A stretch of DNA of 64,000 bases from Verrucomicrobium sp. GAS474 (GCF_900105685.1 NZ_LT629781.1:3332611-3396610); one strand, 5' to 3'; positions 51,686 to 61,946 are shown, numbered from the stretch's first letter. Notes: generated from the letters alone by a model not told the origin. Made by a program: numbers and translations.

Positions 51686-51991
51686 TTAGGCTCCCTTCAC
51701 CTTGGCGGCGCGGCTCTTTTCGTAGGCGCTGACAAGCTTGAGGTTCGAGATGTGGATGGAGCCTTCGAGCTCCTTGATGCCGCCCTGGGGATTTTCCTGG
51801 GTGGGGCGGGCGACCTTCTTGATGAGGTTGACGCCCTCGACCAGGACGCGATTGCTCACGCGGCTGATCTTGAGGACCTTCCCCTTCTTGCCGCGCTGCG
51901 TGCCGGCGATGACGATCACTTCGTCACCCTTCTTCACGTGGTAGCTGGCCTGCTTGGGCTGGCGGGAAATCTTGATGAGTTCTTTAGCCAT
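51686..51991 (-). CDS. rplX: Ribosomal protein L24
   Basis: 101 aa, 50S assembly initiator with a KOW motif (HVKKGDEVIVIAGTQRGKKG followed by KVLKI) and GVNLIKKVARPTQENPQGGI. One base before the L14 stop, i.e. tightly packed. Confidence 0.97.
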   Translation of the reverse strand: MAKELIKISRQPKQASYHVKKGDEVIVIAGTQRGKKGKVLKISRVSNRVLVEGVNLIKKVARPTQENPQGGIKELEGSIHISNLKLVSAYEKSRAAKVKGA

Positions 51992-51993
51992 AA

Positions 51994-52359
51994 TTAGACG
52001 ACCTCCGGCGCGAGAGAGATGATCTTCATGAAGCTCTTTTCACGAAGTTCCCGGGCGACGGGCCCGAAGATACGGGTGCCGCGGGGGTTGAGATCCTTGT
52101 CGATGATGACAATGGCGTTGCTGTCGAAGCGGAGGGCGGACCCGTCCGTACGACGGATGGACTGCTTGGTGCGGACGACGACGGCGCGAACGACTTCGCT
52201 CTTCTTGACCGTGCCATCGGGGGCGGCTTCCTTGACGGTCGCCGTGATGACGTCGCCAATGCCGGCGTGGAGGGTGCGTTTGCCGATGACGCCGATCATG
52301 GTGGCACGCTTGGCCCCCGTGTTGTCGGCGACGTCAAGCCATGTGCGGATTTGAATCAT
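51994..52359 (-). CDS. rplN: Ribosomal protein L14
   Basis: 121 aa, the usual length. [20 protein letters not shown] start, [20 protein letters not shown], and [20 protein letters not shown] followed by LAPEVV end. 50S protein at the subunit interface. Confidence 0.98.
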   Translation of the reverse strand: MIQIRTWLDVADNTGAKRATMIGVIGKRTLHAGIGDVITATVKEAAPDGTVKKSEVVRAVVVRTKQSIRRTDGSALRFDSNAIVIIDKDLNPRGTRIFGPVARELREKSFMKIISLAPEVV

Positions 52360-52391
52360 ATCGGTAGACTTTCAAATTTTGGTTTGACGCT

Positions 52392-52673
52392 TTAGTGCTT
52401 GAGCACTTCGACGAGTTCCCAGCGCTTCAGGCGGCTGAGAGGGCGGGTCTCACGGATGAGGACGCGATCGCCCTCCTTGGCCGTGCCCTGCGCGTCGTGG
52501 GCGTAAAACTTCTTCGTCACGTTGACGATCTTCTTGTATTGAGGATGGGGCACGCGGCGATCGACGCGAACGACGATCGTCTTGCTCATCTTCGTCGAGA
52601 CAACGGTGCCGGTCTGCTCCTTGCGGTGCGCGACGGCGGCGGCGGTCTCGGGGGGTACTGCGGTTTCAGTCAT
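52392..52673 (-). CDS. rpsQ: Ribosomal protein S17
   Basis: 93 aa, OB-fold 30S protein. [40 protein letters not shown] and [17 protein letters not shown] are the family hallmarks; a short Ala/Thr-rich N-terminal extension precedes. Confidence 0.97.
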   Translation of the reverse strand: MTETAVPPETAAAVAHRKEQTGTVVSTKMSKTIVVRVDRRVPHPQYKKIVNVTKKFYAHDAQGTAKEGDRVLIRETRPLSRLKRWELVEVLKH

Positions 52674-52753
52674 ATTTTAGAGAGGGTTGGGCAGAATGGG
52701 CGAAAATTCCCGGAGTTCAAGAAGTTTTTCGCCTCATCCCAAAATTGCCGTTC

Positions 52754-53005
52754 TTACGCAGTCTTCTTCGTGGTCTTCGGGGCCTTGGCCGGCTTCGACA
52801 CGATCTTCAGGCCCTTGCGGCGCTCGCTGGAGACGGTCTCGATCTTGGCGATATCCTTGCGGAGTTCGCCGAGGCGGCTCGTCTTTTCGAGAGCCCCCGT
52901 CTGCTGCTGCAGGCGGAGGTTGAAGATTTCCTGACGGGCGTCCTGCTTCTTGGAAGCGAGTTCGGCGTCGGAGAGATTACGGGTTTCTTGGATCGTCAAG
53001 CTCAT
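52754..53005 (-). CDS. rpmC: Ribosomal protein L29
   Basis: 83 aa, about 15 longer than usual at the Lys-rich C-terminus ([13 protein letters not shown]). 50S tunnel-exit helical hairpin; [20 protein letters not shown] followed by RLQQQTG is the signature. The ATG overlaps the rplP stop (ATGA). Confidence 0.95.
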   Translation of the reverse strand: MSLTIQETRNLSDAELASKKQDARQEIFNLRLQQQTGALEKTSRLGELRKDIAKIETVSSERRKGLKIVSKPAKAPKTTKKTA

Positions 53006-53427
53006 GCTGCCACCTTTCCTGCGCGGGTAATGAAACGGGTCCGGATCGGCAGCTTCGTGGCGGCCAAGCGGAGACATTCCTTGGCCGTGGCCTCGGGAAT
53101 ACCGTCGAGTTCAAAGAGAATGTTGCCGGGCTTCACCACGGCGACCCAATATTCGGGCTGACCTTTACCCTTACCCATCCGGGTTTCCGGGGGGCGGGCG
53201 GTGACCGACTTGTCGGGGAAGATGCGGGTCCAGAGCTTGCCCTTGCGCTTCATGTTGCGGGTGATGGCAACGCGGCAGGCTTCGATCTGGATGTTCGTGA
53301 TCCACGCGCGCTCCAGGGTCTGGAGGGCGTAGTTCCCGAAATCGATCTGGATGTTGCGGGTGGCGGTGCCTTTGCGGCTGCCGCGCTGGGTTTTGCGGTA
53401 TTTAACGCGCTTGGGTAACAGGGGCAT
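53002..53427 (-). CDS. rplP: Ribosomal protein L16
   Basis: 141 aa. 50S protein at the A-site t[23 protein letters not shown] and RTRFI ending, with [20 protein letters not shown] followed by ETRMGKGKG as expected. Confidence 0.97.
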   Translation of the reverse strand: MPLLPKRVKYRKTQRGSRKGTATRNIQIDFGNYALQTLERAWITNIQIEACRVAITRNMKRKGKLWTRIFPDKSVTARPPETRMGKGKGQPEYWVAVVKPGNILFELDGIPEATAKECLRLAATKLPIRTRFITRAGKVAA

Positions 53428-53459
53428 GAGTGGATACCTGGCTAGGTGTTACGAGGGGC

Positions 53460-54104
53460 TTAGGCGGCCTGGGGAACTTCGTCCTTGCGGCAGATCCAGA
53501 CCTTGATGCCGATCTTGCCGGCGATGGTGTTGGCTTCGGTGAAGCCGTAGTCGACGTCGGCGCGGAGCGTGTGGAGGGGAACCTTCCCCTCGAGGTAGCG
53601 TTCCGTGCGGGCGATTTCCGAACCGCCGAGGCGGCCCGAGGCGCGGATGCGGATGCCGAGGGCGCCGACGCTCATGGTGAGCTGGAGGGCCTTCTTCATC
53701 GCGCGGCGATGGGAGATACGGCGCTCGATCTGGGCGGCGATGTTCTCGGCGACGAGCTGGGCGTCGAGCTCCGGGTTCTTCACTTCCTTGACGTCGATGA
53801 GGACTTCGCGGTTCTGGTTGGTGAAGGCGCGGATCTCTTCCTTGAGCTTGTCGAGCTCGGCGGCCTTGCGGCCGATGACGAGGCCGGGGCGGGCCGTGTG
53901 GATGTTCACGCGGACGCGGTTGCCGGCGCGCTCGATGACGACCTTGGAAACGGCCGCCTGCTCGAGCTTCTTCTTCACGAAGCGGCGGATGTGGTAGTCC
54001 TCGACGACGTAGACGGGGAAGTCCTTCTTGTCCGCATACCAGATCGACCGCCAGTTGCGGTTGACGGCGACGCGGAAGCCGATCGGATTAACTTTTTGAC
54101 CCAT
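53460..54104 (-). CDS. rpsC: Ribosomal protein S3
   Basis: 214 aa. mRNA-entry-site protein with an N-terminal KH domain (NRVRVNIHTARPGLVIGRKA followed by AELDKL) and the C-terminal signature RRISHRRAMKKALQLTM and GIRIRASGRLGGSEIARTER. MGQKVNPIGFRVAVN start is universal. Confidence 0.98.
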   Translation of the reverse strand: MGQKVNPIGFRVAVNRNWRSIWYADKKDFPVYVVEDYHIRRFVKKKLEQAAVSKVVIERAGNRVRVNIHTARPGLVIGRKAAELDKLKEEIRAFTNQNREVLIDVKEVKNPELDAQLVAENIAAQIERRISHRRAMKKALQLTMSVGALGIRIRASGRLGGSEIARTERYLEGKVPLHTLRADVDYGFTEANTIAGKIGIKVWICRKDEVPQAA

Positions 54105-54141
54105 AGTGGTTCTCTGTGTTCTTTTTTAAAATCGAATCCGA

Positions 54142-54561
54142 TTACTCGGCCTTCTTCGCCTTTTCCTTCTTGGGCTTGGCGGCGGCCTTCGCGGCCTTTT
54201 CGGCCTTGGCCTTGGCGGCCTTGGTCTCACCCTCCTCGAGGACGATGCGGACGTGGCTGGTGCGCTTGCGGATCGGGCCGGCGCTGCCGCGGGCCTTGGG
54301 CTGGAAACGCTTGAAGGTCGGGCCTTCGCCGACGATCGCTTCCTTCACGATGAGCCCAGCGCGGTCGAGATTGTTGTTGTTCTCCGCGTTGGCGATTGCG
54401 GAGTGGAGGGTCTTGTAGACGATGCGGGCGGCCTTCTTCGGATAGAATTCGAGCCGCTCCAGGGCGTCCGCCGCGGGAAGACCCTGAATCGCACGCGTCA
54501 CTTCCCGCGCCTTGAAGGCGGAGATACGCGCAAACTTCGTCACTGCTTTCACTTGTGCCAT
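54142..54561 (-). CDS. rplV: Ribosomal protein L22
   Basis: 139 aa against about 110. Tunnel-lining 50S protein. ARISAFKAREVTRAIQGLPA, KKAARIVYKTLHSAIANAEN and RAGLIVKEAIVGEGPTFKRF followed by QPKARGSAGPIRKRTSHVRI. A Lys/Ala/Glu tail of about 30 residues (EKAAKAAAKPKKEKAKKAE) is added. Separated from rpsS by the inserted secreted-protein gene. Confidence 0.97.
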   Translation of the reverse strand: MAQVKAVTKFARISAFKAREVTRAIQGLPAADALERLEFYPKKAARIVYKTLHSAIANAENNNNLDRAGLIVKEAIVGEGPTFKRFQPKARGSAGPIRKRTSHVRIVLEEGETKAAKAKAEKAAKAAAKPKKEKAKKAE

Positions 54562-54599
54562 AACTTTTTTCCTTCGGGACTTTTCGGAACCCGAGCTCC

Positions 54600-55472
54600 T
54601 TATTTTTGTGCCGCGACAGCGACACGATCACCTGACTTCAATTCTTTTCCGCTTGCGATGGTTTCGACCACCGCCGCGCAGACCTTTTCCCTGACTTCAA
54701 ACGCGCGGACCGTGCCGATGGTCTGGCCATCGCGCACGATCCGAAAGGGCATCCCGGGGTTCACACCCAGCTCGGCTCCCGCGTTCAGGATCACCGCGCC
54801 CAGGTCGCCATTCACATGGACGACCTGCATCTGGCCGAGGTCCCCGGCGATGGGGACCCCCGGTTCCTTGCGCAGGGCCAAAAACTCGGCCGCCGCGCGG
54901 GAGGCGACTTCGTAATCGTTCCGCTTTTGCAGATCGATACCCGTCGTCCCCTTCAGAACCTCGCGTCCGGAGTCGAGGAGCTGCTGCAGCCGGTTGACGG
55001 CCTCACGCCGTTCCTTTTCCGTCTGATACAACTCCCGCACCGCCTCGACGACCCGGTTTTGCAACCGTTTTTCGTCTCCCGTCAACATCTCGACGCCGAT
55101 GGCCTGGTCCCTCAAGCGAAGGTCCTGCCACTGCCGCCGAAACGCTTCCGCGTCCGCGTTGGCCAAGGCGAGGCTCTGCTGCAGCCGCCGGACCTGCTCT
55201 TGCAGATCGGCCACCGTAGCGGTGCCGTCACCCTTGCTGCCCTGGGGAACCGTCGCCTTCGGATCTTTCGATCCGGCGGCTCCGGCTCCCCCATTTACCG
55301 TCAAAGAACTATCGGCCCGGGCTTCAGCCCCGGCCAAAATCAACCAAATCGCAAGGACCGCCGTGGCGGTCCCCATCCCCATTCCCGCCCCGAAGGGCGA
55401 AAATCCCCGACTCTCCTTCCCTTCGACTAGACGCCGAAGCCACCGGGCGAGAATCCCGATGGCTCCCTTCAT
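54600..55472 (-). CDS. Secreted coiled-coil protein inserted in the S10 operon
   Basis: 290 aa, not a ribosomal protein. A hydrophobic export segment at about 33-53 (GTATAVLAIWLILAGAEARA, possible cleavage after ARA) lies behind 30 basic residues; an internal ATG at 55382 would give a normal signal peptide. A coiled coil covers about 86-175 (DLQEQVRRLQQSLALANADA). The C-terminal domain (about 205-290) has VNGDLGAVILNAGAELGVNP, GMPFRIVRDGQTIGTVRAFE and KELKSGDRV, resembling FlgT C-terminal-like beta domains. Function unknown. It lies 44 bases after rpsS and 38 before rplV, same strand, with normal codon bias. Confidence 0.85.
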   Translation of the reverse strand: MKGAIGILARWLRRLVEGKESRGFSPFGAGMGMGTATAVLAIWLILAGAEARADSSLTVNGGAGAAGSKDPKATVPQGSKGDGTATVADLQEQVRRLQQSLALANADAEAFRRQWQDLRLRDQAIGVEMLTGDEKRLQNRVVEAVRELYQTEKERREAVNRLQQLLDSGREVLKGTTGIDLQKRNDYEVASRAAAEFLALRKEPGVPIAGDLGQMQVVHVNGDLGAVILNAGAELGVNPGMPFRIVRDGQTIGTVRAFEVREKVCAAVVETIASGKELKSGDRVAVAAQK

Positions 55473-55498
55473 GGCGTCCGTCTCCGGAAGACCAAAGC

Positions 55499-55518
55499 AA
55501 GCCCCGCTCGCGGGGCTT
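55499..55518 (-). other. Hairpin at the rpsS stop, ahead of the inserted gene
   Basis: AAGCCCCG / CGGGGCTT, an 8-base stem with a 4-base loop, overlapping the rpsS stop codon and lying between rpsS and the inserted gene. No T run follows (TGCTTTGG), so it is more likely an attenuator, processing or stability site than a strong terminator. Confidence 0.6.
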
Positions 55519-55795
55519 ACTTCGCGGCCTTTTCCGTGTGGCTGCCGTGCCGCTTGAAAGTGCGGGTGGGCGAGAACTCGCCCAGACGGTGGCCGACCAT
55601 GTTTTCGGTCACGAAGACCGAGTTGAAAATCTTGCCGTTGTGAACCATGAAGGTGTGGCCGACGAAGTCGGGCGTCACCAACGAGCGGCGCGACCAGGTC
55701 TTGATCGGCTTCTTCGTTCCGGCTTTTTCCATTTTGTCGATCTTCTCCTGGAGATGATCGTCGATAAACGGACCTTTTTTAAGACTGCGTCCCAT
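55517..55795 (-). CDS. rpsS: Ribosomal protein S19
   Basis: 92 aa, usual length. 30S head protein. [40 protein letters not shown] and [20 protein letters not shown] are the signatures. Followed by a hairpin and by the unexpected secreted-protein gene instead of rplV. Confidence 0.98.
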   Translation of the reverse strand: MGRSLKKGPFIDDHLQEKIDKMEKAGTKKPIKTWSRRSLVTPDFVGHTFMVHNGKIFNSVFVTENMVGHRLGEFSPTRTFKRHGSHTEKAAK

Positions 55796-55836
55796 GATGT
55801 GTTAGCTGTAAGGGGTTTTTGAGAGTGATGACCGGA

Positions 55837-56679
55837 CTATTTCTTCTTCTTCCGGCGCTCAACGATGAACTTATCGCTGGCCTTGTAGCGCGCCCGGGTC
55901 TTGAGACCCTTCGCGTATTGACCCCAGGGGGACTTCAGCTGCTGGCGTCCGCCGCCGCCCTTGCTCTTGCCCTGACCGCCACCGTTCGGGTGGTCGACCG
56001 GGTTCATGACCATGCCGCGGACCGTCGGACGGATGCCCATCCAGCGGCTGCGACCGGCCTTGCCGAGAGACTTGTTGAAGTGATCGAGATTGCCGACCTG
56101 GCCGACCGTGGCGTAGCAGGTGGCGAAGATCTTGCGGATTTCGCCCGAGGGCAGGCGGATGTTCGCGTAGCCCGCGTCGATCGACATCACGGTGGCGTTG
56201 CCGCCCGCAGAGCGGACGAGCTGGCCGCCGCGACCGGGGATGACTTCGATGTTGTGGATCGGCACACCGAGGGGGATCTTGTCGATCGGGAGGGCGTTGC
56301 CCGCGGTGGGCTCGGCGTCGGGGCCGGTGACGATCTTCGCGCCGACCTGGAGGCCGTTCGGGGCGATGATGTAGCGCTTCTCGCCGTCCTGGTACTTCAG
56401 GAGGGCGATGCGGGAGGTACGATTCGGATCGTACTCGATCGACTCGACGACGGCGCTGACGCCGATCTTGTTCCGCTTGAAATCGATGATCCGGTAACGC
56501 TGCTTGTGACCACCGCCGCGATGGCGCATGGTGAGACGGCCGTTGTTGTTACGGCCGCCGGTCTTGCGAATCGGCTCGGTGAGGGAACGCTCGGGCGTGC
56601 TCTTGGTGATGTCGGAGAAGTCCCCGAGCTGCGTGGTGCGCAGGGAGGGCGTCAACGGGCGGAAATTCTTGGTAGCCAT
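55837..56679 (-). CDS. rplB: Ribosomal protein L2
   Basis: 280 aa. Peptidyl-transferase-centre-associated 50S protein. [20 protein letters not shown] followed by [12 protein letters not shown] and [20 protein letters not shown], containing the conserved His near the active centre. Confidence 0.98.
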   Translation of the reverse strand: MATKNFRPLTPSLRTTQLGDFSDITKSTPERSLTEPIRKTGGRNNNGRLTMRHRGGGHKQRYRIIDFKRNKIGVSAVVESIEYDPNRTSRIALLKYQDGEKRYIIAPNGLQVGAKIVTGPDAEPTAGNALPIDKIPLGVPIHNIEVIPGRGGQLVRSAGGNATVMSIDAGYANIRLPSGEIRKIFATCYATVGQVGNLDHFNKSLGKAGRSRWMGIRPTVRGMVMNPVDHPNGGGQGKSKGGGGRQQLKSPWGQYAKGLKTRARYKASDKFIVERRKKKK

Positions 56680-56709
56680 GGTGGTGTGCCTGTGGATGTT
56701 TTAGCCGTC

Positions 56710-56994
56710 TTAGACGAGCTCGATCTTGTCGCCTTCCTTCAGGGTGACGATGGCCTTCTTCTTGGCCGAGGTGGTCGTCGCCTTGCCGAGGCGGCTGCGC
56801 TTGGCCTTGCCGCGGACGTTGAGGGTGTTCACCGAGGTGACCTTCTTGTTGAAGATCCGCTCGACGGCGAACTTGATTTCGATCTTCGTGGCGTCGCGGG
56901 CGACTTCGAAGACGTACTGGTTGACCCGCTCGGCAAGGGCGGAGCCCTTCTCCGTGACGCGGGGGTTCTTGATGATGGCGTAAGGATCGCGCAT
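56710..56994 (-). CDS. rplW: Ribosomal protein L23
   Basis: 94 aa. Tunnel-exit docking site for signal recognition particle and trigger factor. IIKNPRVTEKGSALAERVNQ, YVFEVARDATKIEIKFAVER and KVTSVNTLNVRGKAKR match the family. Confidence 0.97.
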   Translation of the reverse strand: MRDPYAIIKNPRVTEKGSALAERVNQYVFEVARDATKIEIKFAVERIFNKKVTSVNTLNVRGKAKRSRLGKATTTSAKKKAIVTLKEGDKIELV

Positions 56995-57024
56995 GGTCTT
57001 GTCTCTTCTGTGAGTCTCTAAGGG

Positions 57025-57639
57025 TTACTTGAGACGGGCCGCGATCTTGTCGAGGGCGGCCTGGGTGAGGACGATCTTGTCGAAGCGGAGGAGGTCCTCG
57101 GCGTTGACCGAATCGGCGGTGACGGCTTCCAGAGCCAGATGGTTCCGGGAGGCCAGGTAAATGTTGTCGTTGGCTTCGGCGAGGACGATGAGGACGGAGC
57201 CCTCGATCTTGAACCCTTCGAGAAGGGCGACGAGGTTCTTCGTCTTCGCGTCCTTCAATTCGAGAGCCTCGACCAGGATGAGGGACTCATCCTTGGCGCG
57301 CTCGCTGATCGCCTTCTTGAGGGCGAGCTGCTTCACCTTCTTCGGGGTGATCTTGGAGAAGTCCCGGTTCTGGGGGCCGAAGACGACGCCGCCGCCGCGC
57401 CAGATGGGCGAGGAGGCGTAGCCGGCGCGGGCGCGGCCGGTGCCCTTCTGGCGCCAGGGCTTCTTGCCGGACTTGTTGACGGTGGCCTTGGTCTTGGTGC
57501 CACGGGTGCCCGCGCGCCGGTTGGCGCGGTAGGCGACGATGGTGTCGTGGAGGGCCTGGGTGCCCTTGCCGTTGGCGATCAGCTCGACCTGCAGGGCTTT
57601 GCCGGCGGTTTCGAGGGTGAGAGGAGTTGCTTTGCTCAT
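57025..57639 (-). CDS. rplD: Ribosomal protein L4
   Basis: 204 aa. Tunnel constriction protein; in enterobacteria also represses the S10 operon. TKAKATVNKSGKKPWRQKGTG-like loop (KKPWRQKGTGRARAGYASSP) and GGGVVFGPQNRDFS are the signature. The ATG (MSKATPL) at 57639 is chosen over a TTG 9 bases upstream. Confidence 0.96.
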   Translation of the reverse strand: MSKATPLTLETAGKALQVELIANGKGTQALHDTIVAYRANRRAGTRGTKTKATVNKSGKKPWRQKGTGRARAGYASSPIWRGGGVVFGPQNRDFSKITPKKVKQLALKKAISERAKDESLILVEALELKDAKTKNLVALLEGFKIEGSVLIVLAEANDNIYLASRNHLALEAVTADSVNAEDLLRFDKIVLTQAALDKIAARLK

Positions 57640-57675
57640 GGCTTGCAATGGATAGAGATGAATGAGGGAAGAAGA

Positions 57676-58374
57676 CTACTTCTTCTTCTTCGATTCCTTC
57701 ATCGGGTTGGCCGACTTCGAGGCGGCGACTTTCTTGACCTTGGGCTGGCCCTTGATCGCCGTGCGGACGACGACGAGGTTCCCGTTGGCGCCGGGGATGG
57801 CGCCGCTGATGACGAGGGTGTTGTCATCGGGGCGGACCTGGATGACGCGGAGATTCTGGACGGTCTTGTTCTCGTCGCCCATGTGGCCGGCCATGCCCAT
57901 GTTCTTAAAGATGCGGCCGGGGGTGGAACGCTGACCGACGGCGCCGTTGCGGCGGTGGGTCTTCGATCCGTGGGCGGCGCCCTGACCGTGGAAGTTGTGC
58001 TTCTTCATCGGTCCCTGGAAGCCCTTGCCCTTGGAGACGCCGATGACGTCGACGGTCTGGCCGACGGTGAAACGATCGACCTTGATCTCGTCGCCGACCT
58101 TGAAGTCGTCACCGGTGCCGGTGCGGAATTCGCGGACGAAGCGCTTCGCGGAGACGCCCGCCTTCTTGAAGTGGCCGGCGACGGGCTTCGAGAGGCGCTG
58201 TTCCTTCTGCTCGGAAAAGCCGACCTGGATGGCCTGATACTTGTCCTTCTCGAGGCCCTTGACCTGAAGGACGACGTTCGGGGCCGCCGAAATGACGGTG
58301 ACGGGGGTGGAGACGCCCGCCTCGTCGTAGACGCGGGTCATGCCGATTTTCTTACCTAAGATGCCAACACTCAT
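57676..58374 (-). CDS. rplC: Ribosomal protein L3
   Basis: 232 aa. 50S assembly protein reaching the peptidyl-transferase centre. MSVGILGKKIGMTRVYDEAG start, VIGVSKGKGFQGPMKKHNFH signature, GSKTHRRNGAVGQRSTPGRI and a Lys-rich tail. Confidence 0.97.
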   Translation of the reverse strand: MSVGILGKKIGMTRVYDEAGVSTPVTVISAAPNVVLQVKGLEKDKYQAIQVGFSEQKEQRLSKPVAGHFKKAGVSAKRFVREFRTGTGDDFKVGDEIKVDRFTVGQTVDVIGVSKGKGFQGPMKKHNFHGQGAAHGSKTHRRNGAVGQRSTPGRIFKNMGMAGHMGDENKTVQNLRVIQVRPDDNTLVISGAIPGANGNLVVVRTAIKGQPKVKKVAASKSANPMKESKKKK

Positions 58375-58394
58375 GATGCTCAGTTCGGTGAAAA

Positions 58395-58703
58395 TTAGAT
58401 TTTGATCGTGATGTCGACACCGGCGGGCAGGTTGAGCTTCTTCAGCTCATCCACCGTCTTCGAGGTCGGCTCGATGATGTCGAGGAGGCGCTTGTGGGTG
58501 CGGATCTCGAACTGGTCCATGCTCTTCTTGTCGACGTGAGGCGAGCGGTTCACGGTGTACTTCTCGATCTTGGTCGGAAGGGGGATGGGGCCGGCAACGG
58601 CGGAGCCGGTGCGGCGGGCGGTGTCCGCGATCTCGACCGCGGCGCGGTCGAGGAGGCGATAGTCAAAGCCTTTGAGGCGGATACGAATCTTAGTGGCTGC
58701 CAT
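58395..58703 (-). CDS. rpsJ: Ribosomal protein S10
   Basis: 102 aa, 30S head protein and transcription-antitermination Nus[41 protein letters not shown] and [20 protein letters not shown] are conserved. Starts 45 bases after fusA; a tuf gene is not between them. Confidence 0.98.
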   Translation of the reverse strand: MAATKIRIRLKGFDYRLLDRAAVEIADTARRTGSAVAGPIPLPTKIEKYTVNRSPHVDKKSMDQFEIRTHKRLLDIIEPTSKTVDELKKLNLPAGVDITIKI

Positions 58704-58748
58704 AGAAATGCGAGGTTATGCGTGTAATAAAGAACGATTATGGCTGCT

Positions 58749-60920
58749 TTAGCCCTTCTTCTGCTCCTTGATCTGGGCGAGGACCCCGGCGGGGACCTGC
58801 TCAAAGTGGGAGGGCTCCATCGAGTAGGCCGCACGGCCCTTCGACATGGAACGGATGTTGTTGACGTAGCCGAACATTTCGGCCAGAGGGACTTCGGCGT
58901 GGACGTTGGAGCTGTTGCCCTTCGTCTCGACATTCATGATCTTGCCGCGGCGGCGGTTCAAGTCGCCGAGGATGTCGCCCTGGAATTCGTCCGGGGTCGA
59001 GACTTCGACTTTCATGATGGGCTCGAGGAGAATGGGCTTGGCCTTTTCCATCGCGTTCTTGGTCGCGAAGATGGCGGCCATCTTGAAGGCCAACTCGTTG
59101 GAGTCGACTTCATGGAAGCTGCCGTCGAGGATGTTGACCTTGACGTCGATGACGGGGCTGCCGTTGACGACGCCGTTGAGGAGCGCCTCTTCGACACCCT
59201 TCTTGGACGGCCCGATGAATTCCTTCGGGATGCTGCCGCCGACGATCTTGCTCTCGACTTCGTTGCCCTTGCCCCGCTCGTTGGGGATGATCTCGAGGAC
59301 GACGTGGCCGTATTGACCGCGGCCGCCCGACTGCTTGACGAGCTTGCCTTCGCCGTTGGCGGCCTGGAGGATCGTTTCGCGGTAGGCGATCTGGGGCGCG
59401 CCGGCGTTCGTGAGAACGTTGAATTCGCGCTTCAGACGGTCGCAGATGATGTCGAGGTGGAGTTCGCCCATGCCGGCGATGATGGTCTGTCCGGTCTCTT
59501 CGTTCGTGGAGACGAAGAACGTGGGATCTTCTTCCATGAGGCGGCCGAGGCCGTCGCCCATCTTCTCGCGGTCGCCCTTGGTCTTCGGCTCGATCGCCAT
59601 GGAAATGACGGGCTCGGGGAAGGACGGGGGCTCGAGCTGGATGGAGTAATCGGGATCGGCGAGGGTGTCACCGGTCTGGATGTTCTTGACGCCGACGAGG
59701 GCGGCGATGTCACCGGCGTAGACGGTCTCGATGTCTTCGCGCTTGTCGGCCTGGATCTGGACGATGCGGCTGATGCGCTCGGTCTTGTTGGTCCGGGGAT
59801 TGTAGACGGAGTCGCCCTTGTTGAGCTTGCCCGAGTAGACGCGGAAGAAGACGAGCTTGCCGACGAAGGGGTCGGTCCAGAGCTTGAAGGCGAGGGAGCA
59901 GAACTGGTTGTTGTCGTCGGCGGGGGCGAGGACTTCGACCGAGTGATCGTCCGGGTCCTGGCCCTTGGCGGGGAGACGGTCGAGGGGGCTCGGGAGATAG
60001 TCGATGACGGCGTCGACGAGCATCTGGACACCCTTGTTCTTGAAGGCGGAACCGCCGACGACGGGGACGAGCTCGCTCTTCAGCACGAGGCGACGGATCG
60101 CCTGCTTGAGCTGCATCGGGGTGGGCTGCTTCTCGGAAAGGAAGAGTTCGCCGACTTCTTCGTCCTTGTCGGCGACGGCTTCGATGAGGTCGCGGAGGGC
60201 CTGGGCGGCCATTTCCTTGTGCTCGTCGGGGATCTCGACAGCCTCGTAGGTCGAACCGAAGCGATCGTCGTCGTTATAGACGAGGGCCTTCTGGTTGACG
60301 ACGTCGATCTGGCCGGTGAGGTAGTCTTCCTTGCCGAGGGGGATGAGGACGGGCCAGGCGTTCGCGCCGAGCTTCTCGCGCATTTCCTTCAGCGCGTTGT
60401 CGAAATTGGCACCGACGCGGTCCATCTTGTTGACGAACGCGATGCGGGGGACGTTGTACTTGGTGGCCTGGCGCCAGACCGTCTCGGACTGGGGCTGGAC
60501 ACCGGCGACGCCACAGAAGACGGCGACCGCGCCGTCGAGGACGCGGAGGGAACGCTCGACTTCGGCAGTGAAGTCGACGTGTCCGGGAGTATCGATGATG
60601 TTGATGCGGAACTTCTGGCCCTCGAAGATCTTGGCGATCCCCTCTTCCTTCCGGGCAGGCCAGAAGCAGGTGGTGGCGGCGGAGGTGATCGTGATGCCAC
60701 GCTCGCGCTCCTGCTCCATCCAGTCGGTCACGGTCGTACCTTCATGGACTTCGCCCATCTTGTGGACGGCGCCGGTGTAGAAGAGGATCCGCTCCGTCGT
60801 CGTGGTCTTACCCGCGTCAATGTGGGCGCAGATACCGAAATTCCGCGTGCGCTCCATCGGATAGGGGCGCTTGGGGGAATTGGGGTTCGTGCTTTTCTTG
60901 GGATCAACGACGGCGGACAT
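58749..60920 (-). CDS. fusA: Elongation factor G
   Basis: 723 aa. GTPase that translocates tRNA and mRNA. G1 motif AHIDAGKTT (32-40), [30 protein letters not shown], and the domain IV/V region with [18 protein letters not shown] and [21 protein letters not shown] 20-residue N-terminal extension ([20 protein letters not shown]) precedes the core. The ATG at 60920 is the one after rpsG (34 bases away); the upstream in-frame extension lies within rpsG. Confidence 0.97.
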   Translation of the reverse strand: MSAVVDPKKSTNPNSPKRPYPMERTRNFGICAHIDAGKTTTTERILFYTGAVHKMGEVHEGTTVTDWMEQERERGITITSAATTCFWPARKEEGIAKIFEGQKFRINIIDTPGHVDFTAEVERSLRVLDGAVAVFCGVAGVQPQSETVWRQATKYNVPRIAFVNKMDRVGANFDNALKEMREKLGANAWPVLIPLGKEDYLTGQIDVVNQKALVYNDDDRFGSTYEAVEIPDEHKEMAAQALRDLIEAVADKDEEVGELFLSEKQPTPMQLKQAIRRLVLKSELVPVVGGSAFKNKGVQMLVDAVIDYLPSPLDRLPAKGQDPDDHSVEVLAPADDNNQFCSLAFKLWTDPFVGKLVFFRVYSGKLNKGDSVYNPRTNKTERISRIVQIQADKREDIETVYAGDIAALVGVKNIQTGDTLADPDYSIQLEPPSFPEPVISMAIEPKTKGDREKMGDGLGRLMEEDPTFFVSTNEETGQTIIAGMGELHLDIICDRLKREFNVLTNAGAPQIAYRETILQAANGEGKLVKQSGGRGQYGHVVLEIIPNERGKGNEVESKIVGGSIPKEFIGPSKKGVEEALLNGVVNGSPVIDVKVNILDGSFHEVDSNELAFKMAAIFATKNAMEKAKPILLEPIMKVEVSTPDEFQGDILGDLNRRRGKIMNVETKGNSSNVHAEVPLAEMFGYVNNIRSMSKGRAAYSMEPSHFEQVPAGVLAQIKEQKKG

Positions 60921-60954
60921 GGTAATGGGATCGGTAAGGAATTGAGAGACCGGA

Positions 60955-61428
60955 TTAGAAGCGGAGGTGGGCGAACGCACGATTGGCCTGAGCCATCTTG
61001 TGCACGTCGTCCCGCTTCTTGATGGCGTTGCCCTGGGCATTGGCCGCGTCCTTGAGCTCGGCGGCGAGGGCCTTGAGCATCGAGGTGCCGCGACGCTTCT
61101 GGGCGAAGCCGACGATCCAGCGCATCGCGAGGGCGAGCTGGCGTTCGGGCGGAACTTCCATCGGAACCTGGTAGGTCGCACCGCCGACGCGGCGGGACTT
61201 GACCTCGAGGCGGGGCTTCACGTTGTCAATGGCCCGCTTGAGGATGTCGAGGGGGTTGCTGTCCTTGTTCCCCTCGTTGATCGAGTCGATCGCGCCGTAG
61301 ACAATCTTCTCGGCGGTCGCCCGCTTGCCCGAGAGCATGAGGGAGGTGATGAGGCGGGTGACGAGGGTCGACTCGTACTTCGCGTCGGGAATGGTTTCGC
61401 GCTTAGCGGCGCTGCGGCGTCTGGCCAT
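60955..61428 (-). CDS. rpsG: Ribosomal protein S7
   Basis: 157 aa, 30S head-assembly protein. [40 protein letters not shown] and [24 protein letters not shown] core ([20 protein letters not shown]) followed by [14 protein letters not shown]. In other bacteria S7 represses the str operon. Confidence 0.97.
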   Translation of the reverse strand: MARRRSAAKRETIPDAKYESTLVTRLITSLMLSGKRATAEKIVYGAIDSINEGNKDSNPLDILKRAIDNVKPRLEVKSRRVGGATYQVPMEVPPERQLALAMRWIVGFAQKRRGTSMLKALAAELKDAANAQGNAIKKRDDVHKMAQANRAFAHLRF

Positions 61429-61470
61429 AGGATCCTTGGTTGTTTTCTGGAAAGGGTTATTACCGATTGC

Positions 61471-61890
61471 TTACTTCTTGGCGGCGGCGGCGCCGGCCTT
61501 CGGCTTCTTGACGCCGTACTTGCTGCGGCTGACGTTACGGTTCAGCTTGTTGGTGCTGCTCGGCCCGACGGCGCCGGTGGCGTCGAGGGTGCCGCGGACG
61601 ATGTGGTAACGGACACCGGGCAAATCCTTAACACGACCGCCGCGAACGAGGACGATCGAGTGTTCCTGGAGATTGTGGCCTTCACCGGGGATGTAGGCGA
61701 TGACTTCCTGCCCGTTCGTGAGGCGAACCTTGGCGACCTTGCGGAGCGCGGAGTTCGGCTTCTTCGGGGTGCGGGTCATGACCTGCACGCAAACGCCACG
61801 GCGCTGCGGGCAGTTCTTAAGGGCGGGAGCCTTGGTCTTGTTCTTCGCCTGGCTACGGCCCTTACGCACTAACTGGTTGATCGTCGGCAT
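61471..61890 (-). CDS. rpsL: Ribosomal protein S12
   Basis: 139 aa. Decoding-centre protein. [40 protein letters not shown] followed by [11 protein letters not shown], and [20 protein letters not shown] with the conserved lysine of the streptomycin site (TPKKPNSA). Ends with an Ala/Lys tail. First gene of the str-S10-spc-alpha chain. Confidence 0.98.
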   Translation of the reverse strand: MPTINQLVRKGRSQAKNKTKAPALKNCPQRRGVCVQVMTRTPKKPNSALRKVAKVRLTNGQEVIAYIPGEGHNLQEHSIVLVRGGRVKDLPGVRYHIVRGTLDATGAVGPSSTNKLNRNVSRSKYGVKKPKAGAAAAKK

Positions 61891-61922
61891 ATTTTTCGCT
61901 TGTTCTTTGAAACTGAAAACTT

Positions 61923-61942
61923 TTCCCGTCTCAAAACGGGAA
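61923..61942 (-). other. Leader hairpin of the str operon
   Basis: TTCCCGT / ACGGGAA (61923-61929 with 61936-61942), 32 bases before the rpsL ATG, directly after the candidate promoter. It could be part of translational or transcriptional control of the operon. Confidence 0.45.
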
Positions 61943-61946
61943 GGGT

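Noticed and set aside
58740..61022. 760-codon plus-strand frame opposite fusA
   Set aside because: Antisense shadow of fusA; the Asp/Glu/Val/Leu composition mirrors its codons.
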